A stretch of 64,000 nt of DNA. Origin: Peltaster fructicola. Lineage: Eukaryota > Ascomycota > Dothideomycetes. The notes under the pieces are model-generated. The model made no database searches and was not told the DNA's origin. It worked only from the letters and a program-made list of their open reading frames with translations. Numbering within the stretch: the first letter of the stretch is position 1; the number at the start of each line of letters is the position of its first letter. Shown one piece after another: positions 12,101 to 22,415 of this stretch. The stretch is from the NCBI GenBank assembly GCA_001592805.2, contig CP051141.1:2728001-2792000 (forward strand), given 5' to 3'. Made by a program: the position numbers and the translations under genes.

Positions 12101-13388
12101 GAGCATTATTCGGCCTCAACGTGAATGCTTAAGAGGCCAGAATGATAGACTACGTCACATATACTGGCGAGACCAGCGAGTATCCAGTCGTAACGCCTCG
12201 ATAAAGTGTCTCCCGCAAGTACACAGCACAGCATCTGCAGATGTATGACCTGTCGACTGCAGCTTGACATGGCATCCATTTCCAGCGTCATGTCACAAGT
12301 TCCACCACATCGACCATCAGTCATTGTTTCTGTGGTGTAACGTTAGAGCCTTACATGCATGAACGATGGCAGTTCGGGTATGTACGCGAACTGATCAAAG
12401 CCAGGATTCGTTTACCACGATTCGACCTAGCCTTGGGGCCACAAGAGATCTCTCAGAGCAACTGTATATCTGGGTCGATGGCACCGTCCTGCGTCTCAGC
12501 AGCAATATGCCGCAACAACAACGTGCAGAGCAGATTGGTAGCACGACGGGTGGAGAGTTGCTGATTCTTTACACCCTTATCCTTGACCATACGGAATTGC
12601 ATGCATGTCAACTGACTACATATGTCCTGCCATACAAGTCGTGCAACAGCACAGAGTTCACTTATCGATCTTGCTCAGTATATCCAAAGGCCGTGATTGT
12701 GCGCTGGCTGGTGAGATCTTGTGCTATTGCAGATCTCTGTACAACATTGCCGGGATGCCCATGAATGGTACATCTGCCGAGATATGCTGGCAGGCTTGAC
12801 ATACACAAGCTCATTGGCACGGCCACGGCGGAGCCATTTCATGGTTGTCGTTTCAGAAGGCTATACATCTGTGGCGGCGTGCGATGTTGTGTTACTGCTA
12901 ATAAGCTCTGAGGTCGTCCTGAGTACGGCATTGATGCAACAAGCCTTATAGCAATAGTGCTCCTCAACAAGCTGGGATAACGCTGCCCGAGGACGAACAC
13001 CAACTGACTACATGACAAATGATGCTGTGCGTCCCTAGTATCGACTGCTAGAGGTCAACACCGCCGGCGGTCCATGAACGAGTAGCCGAAGGGCTCTGCT
13101 TTCGCTCGGACAGGCTCGAGACTGCGAATCGCTGTCGGATATGTGACTCCGACACCACAGCAGTGCACATCACAGCCAAGTGATATCAGGACAGGCGTAT
13201 GATCTTACGCCTGGGATACACTGTTATGAGCAGAACGAATGTGATAATGGAACCATGTTCTGATTTCTCCTGCGACGGTTGATAATTGTGCCGAGGTTGT
13301 ACTTACTCTTGAGACATCATTCTCAATGCTCGACCACGTCTACCACGCGTGGAAAGATCCAGAGGGTGACCAACGGTCCTGCACGTGA
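9200..13388. other. Long gene-poor interval (about 4.2 kb)
   Basis: No open frame here exceeds about 132 aa and none resembles a known family. Base composition looks ordinary, not AT-rich, so it does not look like a RIP-degraded block. A 62-aa acidic frame at 9785-9973 is too weak to call. The left part must contain the promoter and 5' leader of the velvet gene. I see no tRNA, repeat or transposon; an unannotated non-coding RNA or a gene with many tiny exons remains possible. Confidence 0.5.
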
Positions 13389-14045
13389 ATGCACTTTGAT
13401 AGAAAGAACTTCGCGTCACCGGCAATGGCCCTGGAGCGCCAGTCCGAGGATGCAGCAAAGGAGTTCTTCTCTATTCCATGGACAGCCGCGTACCTGGACA
13501 AGCCCAACATATGCTGGTATGTCTCAAGCTCTCGGTACAGGAAGAGCTCCAACGAGGATGCACTCTTCGGACAGACATTCAATTCAGTGGAGACCATTGG
13601 CAGTTGTATAACTGTGTATGAGCAGCCCCTGCCAGATGCCGTGCAGATCAACGAAGTCCACACTCTAATGAGTATCGGCACAGCGTTGGACGGCTGGCCA
13701 AGAATACTGCATGGCGGCATCGTTGCAACAGTCATCGACGAGGCCATGGGCATTCTGCTGGGCACACAAATGGACTTTCATCGCAAGAATCCTGGGCGTA
13801 ATGATGGCCCTAATTGCAACATGTCAGTCAAGGGCGGTGGCAGCTTCACAGCAACACTCAATATTGCTTACAAGAACCCTGTACGGACACCCAAACCCCT
13901 TGTGGTCACGACACGCTACGTCAAACGACAAGGCAGGAAGGATTGGATATATGCTGAGATACGACAATTTGACGACACCGCAGGCAAGGAGATAGTGTGT
14001 GCTACAGGAGAAGCGTTGTTTATTGCTCAGAAGGCCAAGCTGTGA
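13389..14045 (+). CDS. PaaI/THEM4-like hotdog-fold thioesterase
   Basis: A 218-aa protein with a 4HBT hotdog domain at about residues 90-215. The best block is GWPRILHGGIVATVIDEAMG, the substrate-proximal helix segment typical of PaaI/THEM4-like acyl-CoA thioesterases, followed by a strand containing FTATLNIAYKNPV. Expected activity: hydrolysis of an acyl-CoA thioester; the substrate is not predictable. Length is normal for the fungal family. Two starts are possible, 13389 or the in-frame ATG at 13425; the second would drop 12 residues that look unlike a targeting signal. It stands alone, about 520 bp from the next gene (opposite strand), so no pathway context is given. Confidence 0.8.
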   Translation: MHFDRKNFASPAMALERQSEDAAKEFFSIPWTAAYLDKPNICWYVSSSRYRKSSNEDALFGQTFNSVETIGSCITVYEQPLPDAVQINEVHTLMSIGTALDGWPRILHGGIVATVIDEAMGILLGTQMDFHRKNPGRNDGPNCNMSVKGGGSFTATLNIAYKNPVRTPKPLVVTTRYVKRQGRKDWIYAEIRQFDDTAGKEIVCATGEALFIAQKAKL

Positions 14046-14565
14046 TGCCCATCGATGCAGCAGCAACATCTCAACGTCAGCAGCATTGATGGATTCTCGT
14101 CAGGCACTATCAGCGATGCAACATGTTGGGATGAGCTCACACAGCATGCCTAGTCCTTGCCCGGCGATAAGTGGTCACAAGACCATTCGAATGTGCCTGG
14201 GCTCGGAGCTTCCAGCTACGACCATTGGGAATGCGCATTCGTCCACAGTTGCTAGTGTCAAACCATATGATCATCACTACAACTAGTGTAGGTCAGCCCT
14301 CCAGCTATAACTGACGAACGAACGTGCGAGAGGAGCAGTGGTCAAGTCTACTCTGACATATGCCGATCGATAAGTCGGTTGTGCACGAGGCTCATGATCT
14401 TGGAAGCAGTCATTACAACGGCTTGCAGACTGCATTCAAGTTACATATACAATAGACATATTACCAAGTCTTGATCGGTGGCAGTATCATGCACTGCCAC
14501 AAATTCAACCATGATATGCAACATCATTCATGCTTTTCGTTCTCGTTCATCGTACCAGTTTGCGC
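14046..14565. other. Convergent 3' intergenic spacer
   Basis: About 520 bp between two convergent genes. Only short open frames are present. It would hold both 3' UTRs and polyadenylation signals; nothing specific was recognised. Confidence 0.5.
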
Positions 14566-15939
14566 TCAACGTACCAGCTTGCGCAACGGCTTTTCGCGCG
14601 CCATCTTGTCGTCCTTGATCTTGAGGTCGTTGGTATGACGGACCACTCTCTTCTTGCCTAGGTAGTCTGGATGTGACTGAGGACCAAGCAGAAGGATCTT
14701 CGTGCGAACATAAACCTCCTCGGAGATCTTATAGGGCCAGGTAATGAGTTCCCAGGTCAACTTGACTGGGAGAGTAACAATCTCGGTAGCCGTGCTGAAT
14801 ATGGTCCTTACAATGGTGGACTGACGCTGACTGTGCTGTGCAGCAACGGCGGCGAGTGCCAGGGCATCCTGCAATCTGGTTTCAAGACTCTGGAAGCGCT
14901 GGTCGGACACCATTGCTAAGGTGGTGTATCGCTTCTCGTAACGCCTGACAGCGCGATCGAGAGAGTCCAAACGAGGCTCAAGACGTTTGTGGATGCGAGC
15001 ATCAAGACTGCTGAGGTCTGATGGCTGTAGAGGCTGTGTTGCACTAGACAGCACGGCCGAGTCGGCTATCTTGTGCTCCAGAGCTTCCAGTCGTGCCAAC
15101 AGTGCTGCGTTTCCTGCTGTGCTCTTTGCAAGTGGATCAGTGAACGGATCGTCAAGCCCTGATGCCACGCGTTGCAGATGCAACGTCCGAGCGGCAATGA
15201 GGCGTATGACCTGTCGTGCAGGCCAAAACTCGGCAGCAAGTAGGAAGACGGAGATGTTGTAATCAGAGACTAGAGACGTCGATGGTAAGGACAGCTGAGA
15301 GCGTATGACGTGGAGCAGATATGCTGCCAGCGCTGGGAAGATGAAGGTGGCCAGCAATGCCAACGACTCTTGCCTCCTTAGCTGTGCTCTGGCTGCTTCT
15401 CGCTCGGAATTGTCCGTATCGGCTTGCTCTTGCTCAGCATCTTGCGTCGCTGCAGGACTACCGTCCTCCTCGATAGCTGACTCGTCCTCAATGTCGTCTT
15501 CGTCGACGACCTTCCTCACGGCTTGTGCAGAGTAATACCATTCTCGTGGCACCCTGATGCTCCAATTAAGGAAGATGGCGGCGAAGGCGAGGAGTAGCAC
15601 ATCTGTGACGAATGCACTTCCATTCGTGAAGAGCACGCCTGCTACGGCGGGCAATATGGCAAAGGCCAGGGGTGTGGATGACCAATGTGTGATTTCATGC
15701 TCTTCTTTCGCCTTTCTTCTCGCGGACGCTGGCTGTATTATATCTTCGTGGAAGGAGGTGCGGGCATCTTCGATGCTGGTGAAAGAGATGAGGCTGCTTC
15801 GTCGTCGAAGTGGTGAGAATGCCGGCGCTGCTCTGTCACCTGCGGATTTGCTGGTATTTCGCCTACGAAGCTGCGCATCGATGTCAGCTTCTGCCGTGCT
15901 CGCACGAGCGGATGAAGCTTCAGACTGCGCGTCGGTCAT
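14566..15939 (-). CDS. Predicted multi-pass membrane protein of unknown function
   Basis: Not recognised. The 457-aa frame is continuous. Residues 1-85 are polar and Ser/Arg-rich with RRR clusters, suggesting a cytosolic, phosphorylatable N-terminus. Hydrophobic segments lie at about 90-107, 110-127, 195-215 and 229-246, separated by an acidic loop (DEDDIEDESAIEEDG). Residues about 275-380 are predicted helical with several LEALEHK/LDSLDRAVRR-like heptads, then a basic tail (KKRVVRH, KLVR). The layout suggests an ER or other endomembrane protein with a long cytosolic coiled-coil tail, but no function is assigned. The gene is convergent with the thioesterase, and its upstream side faces the permease gene, so the two are divergent. 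Confidence 0.7.
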   Translation of the reverse strand: MTDAQSEASSARASTAEADIDAQLRRRNTSKSAGDRAAPAFSPLRRRSSLISFTSIEDARTSFHEDIIQPASARRKAKEEHEITHWSSTPLAFAILPAVAGVLFTNGSAFVTDVLLLAFAAIFLNWSIRVPREWYYSAQAVRKVVDEDDIEDESAIEEDGSPAATQDAEQEQADTDNSEREAARAQLRRQESLALLATFIFPALAAYLLHVIRSQLSLPSTSLVSDYNISVFLLAAEFWPARQVIRLIAARTLHLQRVASGLDDPFTDPLAKSTAGNAALLARLEALEHKIADSAVLSSATQPLQPSDLSSLDARIHKRLEPRLDSLDRAVRRYEKRYTTLAMVSDQRFQSLETRLQDALALAAVAAQHSQRQSTIVRTIFSTATEIVTLPVKLTWELITWPYKISEEVYVRTKILLLGPQSHPDYLGKKRVVRHTNDLKIKDDKMAREKPLRKLVR

Positions 15940-16955
15940 GTTTGTTGATGCCTTTGACCAATGATGTCACAGGCAGGCAGTGTTGATTGACTTTGATGGC
16001 CGCGTTGATCAGAGTAAGAAGTGTGAGCCTTGACGAACATGTTCTCGCGAAGGTCTCCTTCGAGGTGCCTGTTTTCCAAGGAGTGATGGGAACTTGATGG
16101 TGCGACCTGCCTTTCTTGCGCGCTTCGACTCGTCGTATCCTTGCATGCAGCGTGTACTTACCCAATGCGGGTCATGCAAATAATAGTATTGTTCATCATG
16201 ACGAGCTTGCTACAAGTTCCATGTCAACAACACATAATGTGGCGTGCAATTCAATCGCATGCACTTCTGCAAGGCTGCATCGGAATGGCCAATTGTTCTT
16301 GATCAGACGATACAGTGGAAGAGCAAAAAGTCTTTGGGTGTAGGACGAGTTTCGCTTGTAGTGTAGCGATGAGCAACGACACCACGGAAGGGAGATAATG
16401 TCAGTGACTACGGCTGTATCCATATCCGGACCTCAGGTGACTGTTTCGTGGCAGGTGTGAGTGATCAAGATCATGCATCTGCACAGCTCCAGCGTTGAGT
16501 CTGGATAAAGTGAATGGATCCAAGAGGGTCTGTGCTTCGCTTCGAGGTTTTCGTATTGCTTATTTTTCCTCGATGTCTTTCCGTGCTTCAACAGTCACGA
16601 AGGGTTGACGACTACGACGGCGAACCAAGGTCACAACGTTATACCGGTCTCTCAAGGTCTGCAGTGCTCGTTTAACAAGACATTTTACACACAACCCTCG
16701 ACCTGCATCGTTCTCTCAGCAGCATCGACGTTGTTGATGCTCCAGCCTGCAACGTCCCACCTCACCTTTCTACTTTCTCTCTCAGCAACTCAACTACCAG
16801 CGATAAGTCATGCAGCCTGTGAGTACGAACGTTACTCGAGGTCAAGGTATCCCATTCATCAAAAGCATGAGCCGGTGCCAAGAGCAGATTCTTTTTGCTC
16901 GTGGCTGAGATGATACGGCCTTGAACTTGATCGCGGTAATGCGCGCGAAAGGATC
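15940..16955. other. Divergent intergenic region
   Basis: About 1.0 kb upstream of both the membrane-protein gene (-) and the permease gene (+). It has short open frames only; the 102-aa frame at 16605-16913 looks like 5' leader sequence. No regulatory motif could be assigned with confidence. Confidence 0.45.
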
Positions 16956-18551
16956 ATGCATTCAGCATTGTGCAGGTTCGCTGACATTGCTCTAGTCTAC
17001 GGCATCAGAAGATGCAAAGCCGCAACCAAGGGCTGCAGATCCATGATAGTCAGCAAATCGAAGGCGGAAGAAGACAATGTCGAGCATCAGTCTGGATCCT
17101 CGATCCGTCGTGCTTTCAGAGCTCTCGAAAGAACCTTGATCAAGTACAATATTGAAGCAAGAGGTATACAACGTGTGCTCCCGGAAGACCGACAGCCATT
17201 GAACAAGCGCGGCCTGCTCCAGATCTATCTGCTCTGGTTTAGCATCAACCTCGCCGCCGTAAACATTACTCTTGGCATGCTGGGTCCAGCAGTCTTTTCA
17301 CTCAGCTTCAGGGACGCCTCTCTGTGCGCCGTCTTTGGATCTATGCTTGGCTCTCTACCAGTCGCCTACATAGCAACATTTGGACCAAGGTCAGGCAACA
17401 GGACGATGGTCCTGGCTCGATATGTCATGGGATGGTACCCGTCCAAGCTCGTGGTCATCCTCAACATCATCGTTCTACTCGGCTACGCCTTGATCAATGC
17501 GGTGGTGGCTGGACAGATCATCAGCGCCGTGAGTGTCAACGGCGGCCTCAGCATCATCGTTGGCATCGTTGTGGTGGCGGTCATTACTTGGGTCATCACA
17601 ACTTTCGGCTACAGTGTGTTCCATCTCTACGAGCGCTATGCCTGGTTCCCACAGCTCGTCGTGCTCAGTGTGTTGGCAGGAATCGCTGGACCCAACTTCG
17701 ATCTCTACACAGATCCGCTCGCAGGCTCTGACACTGGAGATATTGCTGCGGCTCGCTTGAGCTTCTTCAGTCTTTGCTTGTCTGCTGCCATCACCTACTC
17801 AGGTGGTGCTAGCGACTACTTTGTCTACTATCCTGAGAGGACACCCTCTACCCGAATCTTCTTCATCACAATGCTTGGTCTGACCACATCCTTCACTTTC
17901 GCTTTCATCGTTGGAATAGGCTTGGCTTCTGGCATAGGATCCAATGATACCTGGGCGTCTGCATTCGACGTATCTGAGGGAGCGCTCGTGGTTGCTGGCT
18001 TCGCGCAGCTCGGCGGCTTTGGCTCCTTTTGCAGTGTTGTCGTTGCTCTTGGAATTATCGCAAATCTGATACCTACGACATACTCCAGCGGTGTAGACTT
18101 CCAGACTCTGGGACGGTATCTCGAAAAGGTTCCACGGGTGATTTGGAACACTATTGGCGCAATCATTTACACAGTCTGTGCGATCGCAGGTCGAGCATAT
18201 CTCGCCCAGATCTTCACAAACTTCTTGGCATTGATGGGCTACTGGGTTAGCATATGGTTAGCCATTTTCCTCGAGGAGCATCTCATTTTCAGGTGGTCAA
18301 TGGGATATGGATGGAACTGGGATGCTTGGAATGACCGGAGCAAATTGCCACTAGGACTCTCCGCCTTGTTCGCCTTCCTGGTCGGCTGGGCTGGTGCTGT
18401 TCTGAGCATGGCGCAGGTTTGGTATGTCGGTCCTATCGCTGCTCTGGTTGGAGAGGCTGGTGCTGACATGGGCAACTACGTTGGCTTCGCCTGGGCTGCA
18501 CTCGTCTACGCACCACTGCGATGGCTTGAGCTGAAACGATTCCAGCGATGA
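16956..18551 (+). CDS. NCS1-family purine/cytosine-type permease (Fcy2-like)
   Basis: Nucleobase-cation symporter of the plasma membrane, Fcy2/FcyB branch by overall pattern. The 531-aa frame shows about 12 hydrophobic segments between residues about 95 and 520. It also has family-like blocks: NIEARGIQRVLPEDR ahead of TM1, FRDASLCAVFGS, ATFGPRSGNRTMVLARYVMG after TM2, and YSGGASDYFVYYPE. Expected role: H+-coupled uptake of cytosine or purines; the exact substrate cannot be read. The start is uncertain. The first 29 residues (Cys/Arg-rich) are unlike the family, so the ATG at 17043 (MIVSKSKAEE) may be the true start or a short 5' exon may exist. Neighbours do not form an obvious nucleobase catabolic cluster. 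Confidence 0.85.
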   Translation: MHSALCRFADIALVYGIRRCKAATKGCRSMIVSKSKAEEDNVEHQSGSSIRRAFRALERTLIKYNIEARGIQRVLPEDRQPLNKRGLLQIYLLWFSINLAAVNITLGMLGPAVFSLSFRDASLCAVFGSMLGSLPVAYIATFGPRSGNRTMVLARYVMGWYPSKLVVILNIIVLLGYALINAVVAGQIISAVSVNGGLSIIVGIVVVAVITWVITTFGYSVFHLYERYAWFPQLVVLSVLAGIAGPNFDLYTDPLAGSDTGDIAAARLSFFSLCLSAAITYSGGASDYFVYYPERTPSTRIFFITMLGLTTSFTFAFIVGIGLASGIGSNDTWASAFDVSEGALVVAGFAQLGGFGSFCSVVVALGIIANLIPTTYSSGVDFQTLGRYLEKVPRVIWNTIGAIIYTVCAIAGRAYLAQIFTNFLALMGYWVSIWLAIFLEEHLIFRWSMGYGWNWDAWNDRSKLPLGLSALFAFLVGWAGAVLSMAQVWYVGPIAALVGEAGADMGNYVGFAWAALVYAPLRWLELKRFQR

Positions 18552-19210
18552 CAAGGACGTGATTTGGTCCGAGTGGAGTGGCAATATGAGGCAGCGACAT
18601 AGTCTGAGTACATCCTAGTCATTGTCGATACCTGCCTTCTCACAATCTCGATGTCATCGTATAACAAAATGTGCAGCCTTGATGGCATTGTCATTCACGA
18701 TCACAGCAGGCGAGTCTTGAATGAATACTTTATCGTAGGTTTCATCGTGAGCATTGCACACAGTCCGTACACGCCTGGTGTGGGTGACACTATTGTAGGT
18801 ATGGTAATTTGTGTGAGATGTCTATGGTCTTATGGCTAGACCTTAACATGTATTAGAGCGAGTGTAGTGCCTGAACGGCTGTCAAGATTAGCTATATCCC
18901 TTGACGCTCGCAGAGTGCAGTATAGCCTGCATGCTGTTCGCTGTTCTGTTTTTCAAGCTGAATGCACAGCTTAGCATCAGACAGCGTGCTTCTGAAAATC
19001 AAAGCCCAGGCAAGCAGCAGTGGTGCAAAGTGTACACCACTACGTGTCATCCCGATCATGCCTGAGGTAATAAGCCGTATCGCCATCGACACAAAGTCAG
19101 GCGATGCACTATTCAGGCAATTTTTTGAGCATCGTAAATGTTGAATATGTCCCGTAGAACTCCCAAGAACTCCTCATAGTCGTGGTGGTTGTCGTCGGCG
19201 GCGGGAAGCT
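18552..19210. other. Convergent 3' intergenic spacer
   Basis: About 660 bp between the convergent permease and UDP-glucose dehydrogenase genes. It holds short open frames only and no recognisable feature apart from presumed 3' UTRs. Confidence 0.5.
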
Positions 19211-21345
19211 CTAATACATGCTGGCTCTTCCAAGTGTCTCCAGTCTGAAGCCCATCTCGACCATGGACTGCACATCGAGGATGTTGCGACCGTCGAAGAT
19301 CCACCGTGGCTCTTTGACGAGCTTCGAAACCATCGACCAGTCGAGAGGAGTAGATACATCCTTCTCTGCCGATGAGCTTGTCTTGTCCGATGCACATTCC
19401 TCGCAGCCGACTGCGCACTCGGGCTCTGCGACTAATCGAGAAGCGTCATCGCTATTGAGTACGGAAGGTCGTGGTGATTCTGGTGGAGTCAGAGGCTTGG
19501 ATGCCAACGATGTGGTCTCCATCTTGCGTTGGATGTGAAGGATATCCGTTGGAGTCGTTGGACAGATGCTCTCCTCCATAGGTGTATCTGGTGCTTTGCT
19601 GTGTGCAATCTGTCGCTTCACGACCTTGAACATATCCCAGTCTGTGAGGACAAGAACAGCATTTGCATTCTCGCATGCCTTGTATGGATCAGAGACGATC
19701 TCGACCGGGCCCTCTGGGCCAATTGCTGGACGCTCGATCTCCAGAGCTCGCAGCTCACGCTTGATGTCAGTTGCACTGCAGAGAGGATCAAAGATGGTGA
19801 TGTTCTTTGGGCCTTCCTCTAATAGCACACGGATGACATCCAGCGCGGGAGACTCACGAGCGTCTCCAGTGTCTTTCTTGAAGGCATAACCCAGAATTGT
19901 GATCTTCTTTCCGCGCAACGAGTTGTTCATCGATGCGATGACATTGTGAGCGAAGCGGTCCCGCTGGAAGTTGTTCATGGTGAGAACCTGCTGCCAGTAT
20001 GCTGCGACCTCTGGCAGGCCGAGCGACTCGGAGAGGTAGGTCAAGGAGGCAATGTCCTTGCGGAAGCACGAACCGCCGAATCCAAGACCTGCCTTCAGGA
20101 ACTGTGGTCCTATTCTCTTGTCCATACCCACGCTCTTTGCAATTTCTCCAACATCGGCACCAGTCTTTTCGCAAATGGCGGAAATGGAGTTGATGCTGCT
20201 GATGCGCTGTGCGAGCATGGCGTTGGCAGCCAATTTCGTGAGCTCGGAGGACCAAATGTTGATCGGGGCTATTCGCTCTCGTGGAACCCAAGCTGCGTAG
20301 AGGTTCGCAAGAGCTGCGGCAGCACGGTAACCAGAGATGGTAGATTCACAGCCGATGACCACTCGGTCTGGTCGCATGAGGTCCTTGATTGCTGTGCCCT
20401 CCGAGAGGAATTCCGGGTTAGAGAGGACTGGGAAGACGACGCCAGGTCGGTGCTCTTCCATCTACGAGCAGAAGTCAGCAATATCGACGAGTGCAGTACG
20501 TGAGACCACATACGATGTTCTTGATCAGCTGTCCAGTCTTGCATGGCACGGTGCTCTTCTCGACCAGGATACAGCCACTTCGAGCGTGTAGCGCAACATC
20601 CCTCACCGCACCCTCGAATGCAGTCATGTCCGTAGCGCGACCGGCGCCCTGACCACGGATCTTGGTAGGAGTGTTCACACTGATCAGAATCATGTCTGCC
20701 TCAGCAATGGTCTTTGTGCAGTCTGTGGAGAAGAAGAGGTTTGGCTGTCGTGCTGGCAATACGGTGTCGTCGCCTTGTCTTCGACCCTCTTTCTGTCCAT
20801 CTCTTGCTGCTCGAACGACATCTGTGAGACCAGGCTCGTGAATTGGTAGATGCTTGCCCTTCCATGCATTGATTCGACTCTGGTCGCGATCGACTACTGT
20901 GACTCGGATATGTGGGTTGTGAAGAGCGATGACTGCTGCGGTAGGTCCACCTGTATACTGTCAGCCTAGCTTCCCGCGACAGCTGTGCCAAATAATTGTG
21001 TATGCTCACCGACATAACCTGCGCCAATGCAGCATAATCGGCGCACTGGCACGCTCGAAGCTGTCGCTGGATCCATGATGTTTGGCAGTGCGAGCGAACT
21101 GGCCGAGGCTGTGGTGTAGCAGCTCTCAAAGGCGGCTGAAGTGCAACGGCATCGAAGTGCGGCGGAATGGAGTAAGTCTGAGCGTACATAGCGGGAGACT
21201 TATCAGAAGGAGTTGGAGGAATGGAAGTCGATTCGGCGCCGCTATCGTCAGAACGACCCAGTGAAGGTGTACGATCGAGGAATCCAGCCATAGAGGAAGT
21301 GACTGGAGTGTTGTTGTCGAGCAAGCCGGAGAACCACGAGGTCAT
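19211..21345 (-). CDS. ugd1: UDP-glucose 6-dehydrogenase
   Basis: Oxidises UDP-glucose to UDP-glucuronate with two NAD+ in the cytosol. Exons read: 21010-21345 (frame problem inside), 20514-20950 and 19211-20461, with introns 20951-21009 and 20462-20513. Spliced sequence gives the Rossmann motif CIGAGYVGGPTAAV, VNTPTK, the VEKSTVPCKTGQ block, FPVLSNPEFLSEGTAIKDL, and the catalytic Cys in GFGGSCFRKD. About 95 polar Ser/Thr/Pro residues are inserted between KVVKRQ and DWSMVSKLVKEPRW, apparently a surface loop. The N-terminal reading frame (from 21345, or the ATG at 21291) must change frame before LPNIMDPATASS. Either a small intron or a one-base error near 21090-21190 is required; the frame-internal ATG at 21076 is a fallback start. 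It is divergent from the GT4 gene. Confidence 0.88.
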
Positions 21346-22415
21346 ATTGAAAGACTGCCTGCCAATCTGACGCGAAAGAGAGAGCTTTCCCTATTCTAGC
21401 GCGTGCCTGGTCGACAGAGCACTACTGCTACTACCACTCTACTGCCGGGCTTGCCCTTTGTGCTTTCTGCCTTGTCCTATCGCCCTAGTTGGTGCGGCCG
21501 AGGAGGATTGTTCCAGAGCAAAAAGAGTGGCGGCTGCAGGGACACCGGCTGTGAGCTTGTTCGTAAGGTCGTAGTGGGGGAAAGTGCCTTGCAATACGGT
21601 GTGATTGGCTGTCTGTTTAGAGGAGGATGAAGTGAATAGTAGAACAGACAAGACGAGAGCAGCACGCGAGGAGTTTCGGGTTTTATATTATGGACATCGT
21701 GTGCTCGTCGGCGGCAGCATGATCATAACGCGATAACGGCGGTGCTCGTTGCTCTCACGTGCATCCAATGAGTGCCCCTCCGATGTTGCAGAGGGCGGAA
21801 GGGTAAGAGTGTCTAGCAGAGAGTGATGGTCTCTCGCAGCACAAATTACAGCCAATCACAGCGACACATGCGAGCGATGCGCTCGTTGTCTGGGCTGATT
21901 CTTACCGGCCGCAACATGACTGGCATGATGATGCTACGCCCTCGTGCTCGTCATGATACGTCCTCGTGCCTTACCACCAACCCGATCACTCACACCAACG
22001 CGAGTGCTAGAATTTCGACAGACGTGCTGTCCGCAAGCATTCGCTGGCTCTCTATGGTCCTCGAAGAGCGGAGCACTCTTGGTACATGCACCGCTGTCAA
22101 TGTCGGAGGAGACCCTGAGATGCATCTTTGACCCATCACTAATGTAAGTGCTACTATAATCGAAACAATCCTCAAGAACCTTGCCCCTCCTCTTCCTCCT
22201 CTCCACGACCGTACACCATTTGTCGAGTGCTCAGGCCTTGCATGTCAGGGTATGCTCCAGCAGTGTGAACGATACAGCCTCGCAGAACAGCCTAGACACG
22301 CAAGCATGTTATAGGTATCTGCAAAAGAGCAGCGCGCTGCGTGATCGACGACCCAGGATCTACCCTAGTTACTCCCAAAAGTATTACGAAAAGCTTGCTA
22401 ACCAGCAAGACTGTC
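21346..22415. promoter_or_regulatory. Shared divergent promoter region of ugd1 and the GT4 gene
   Basis: About 1.07 kb separates the two start codons. A TATAAA-like element on the minus strand (21682-21687) lies about 340 bp upstream of the ugd1 start. Short open frames here (102 aa or less) have no family resemblance. The arrangement suggests co-regulation; this is inference. Confidence 0.45.
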
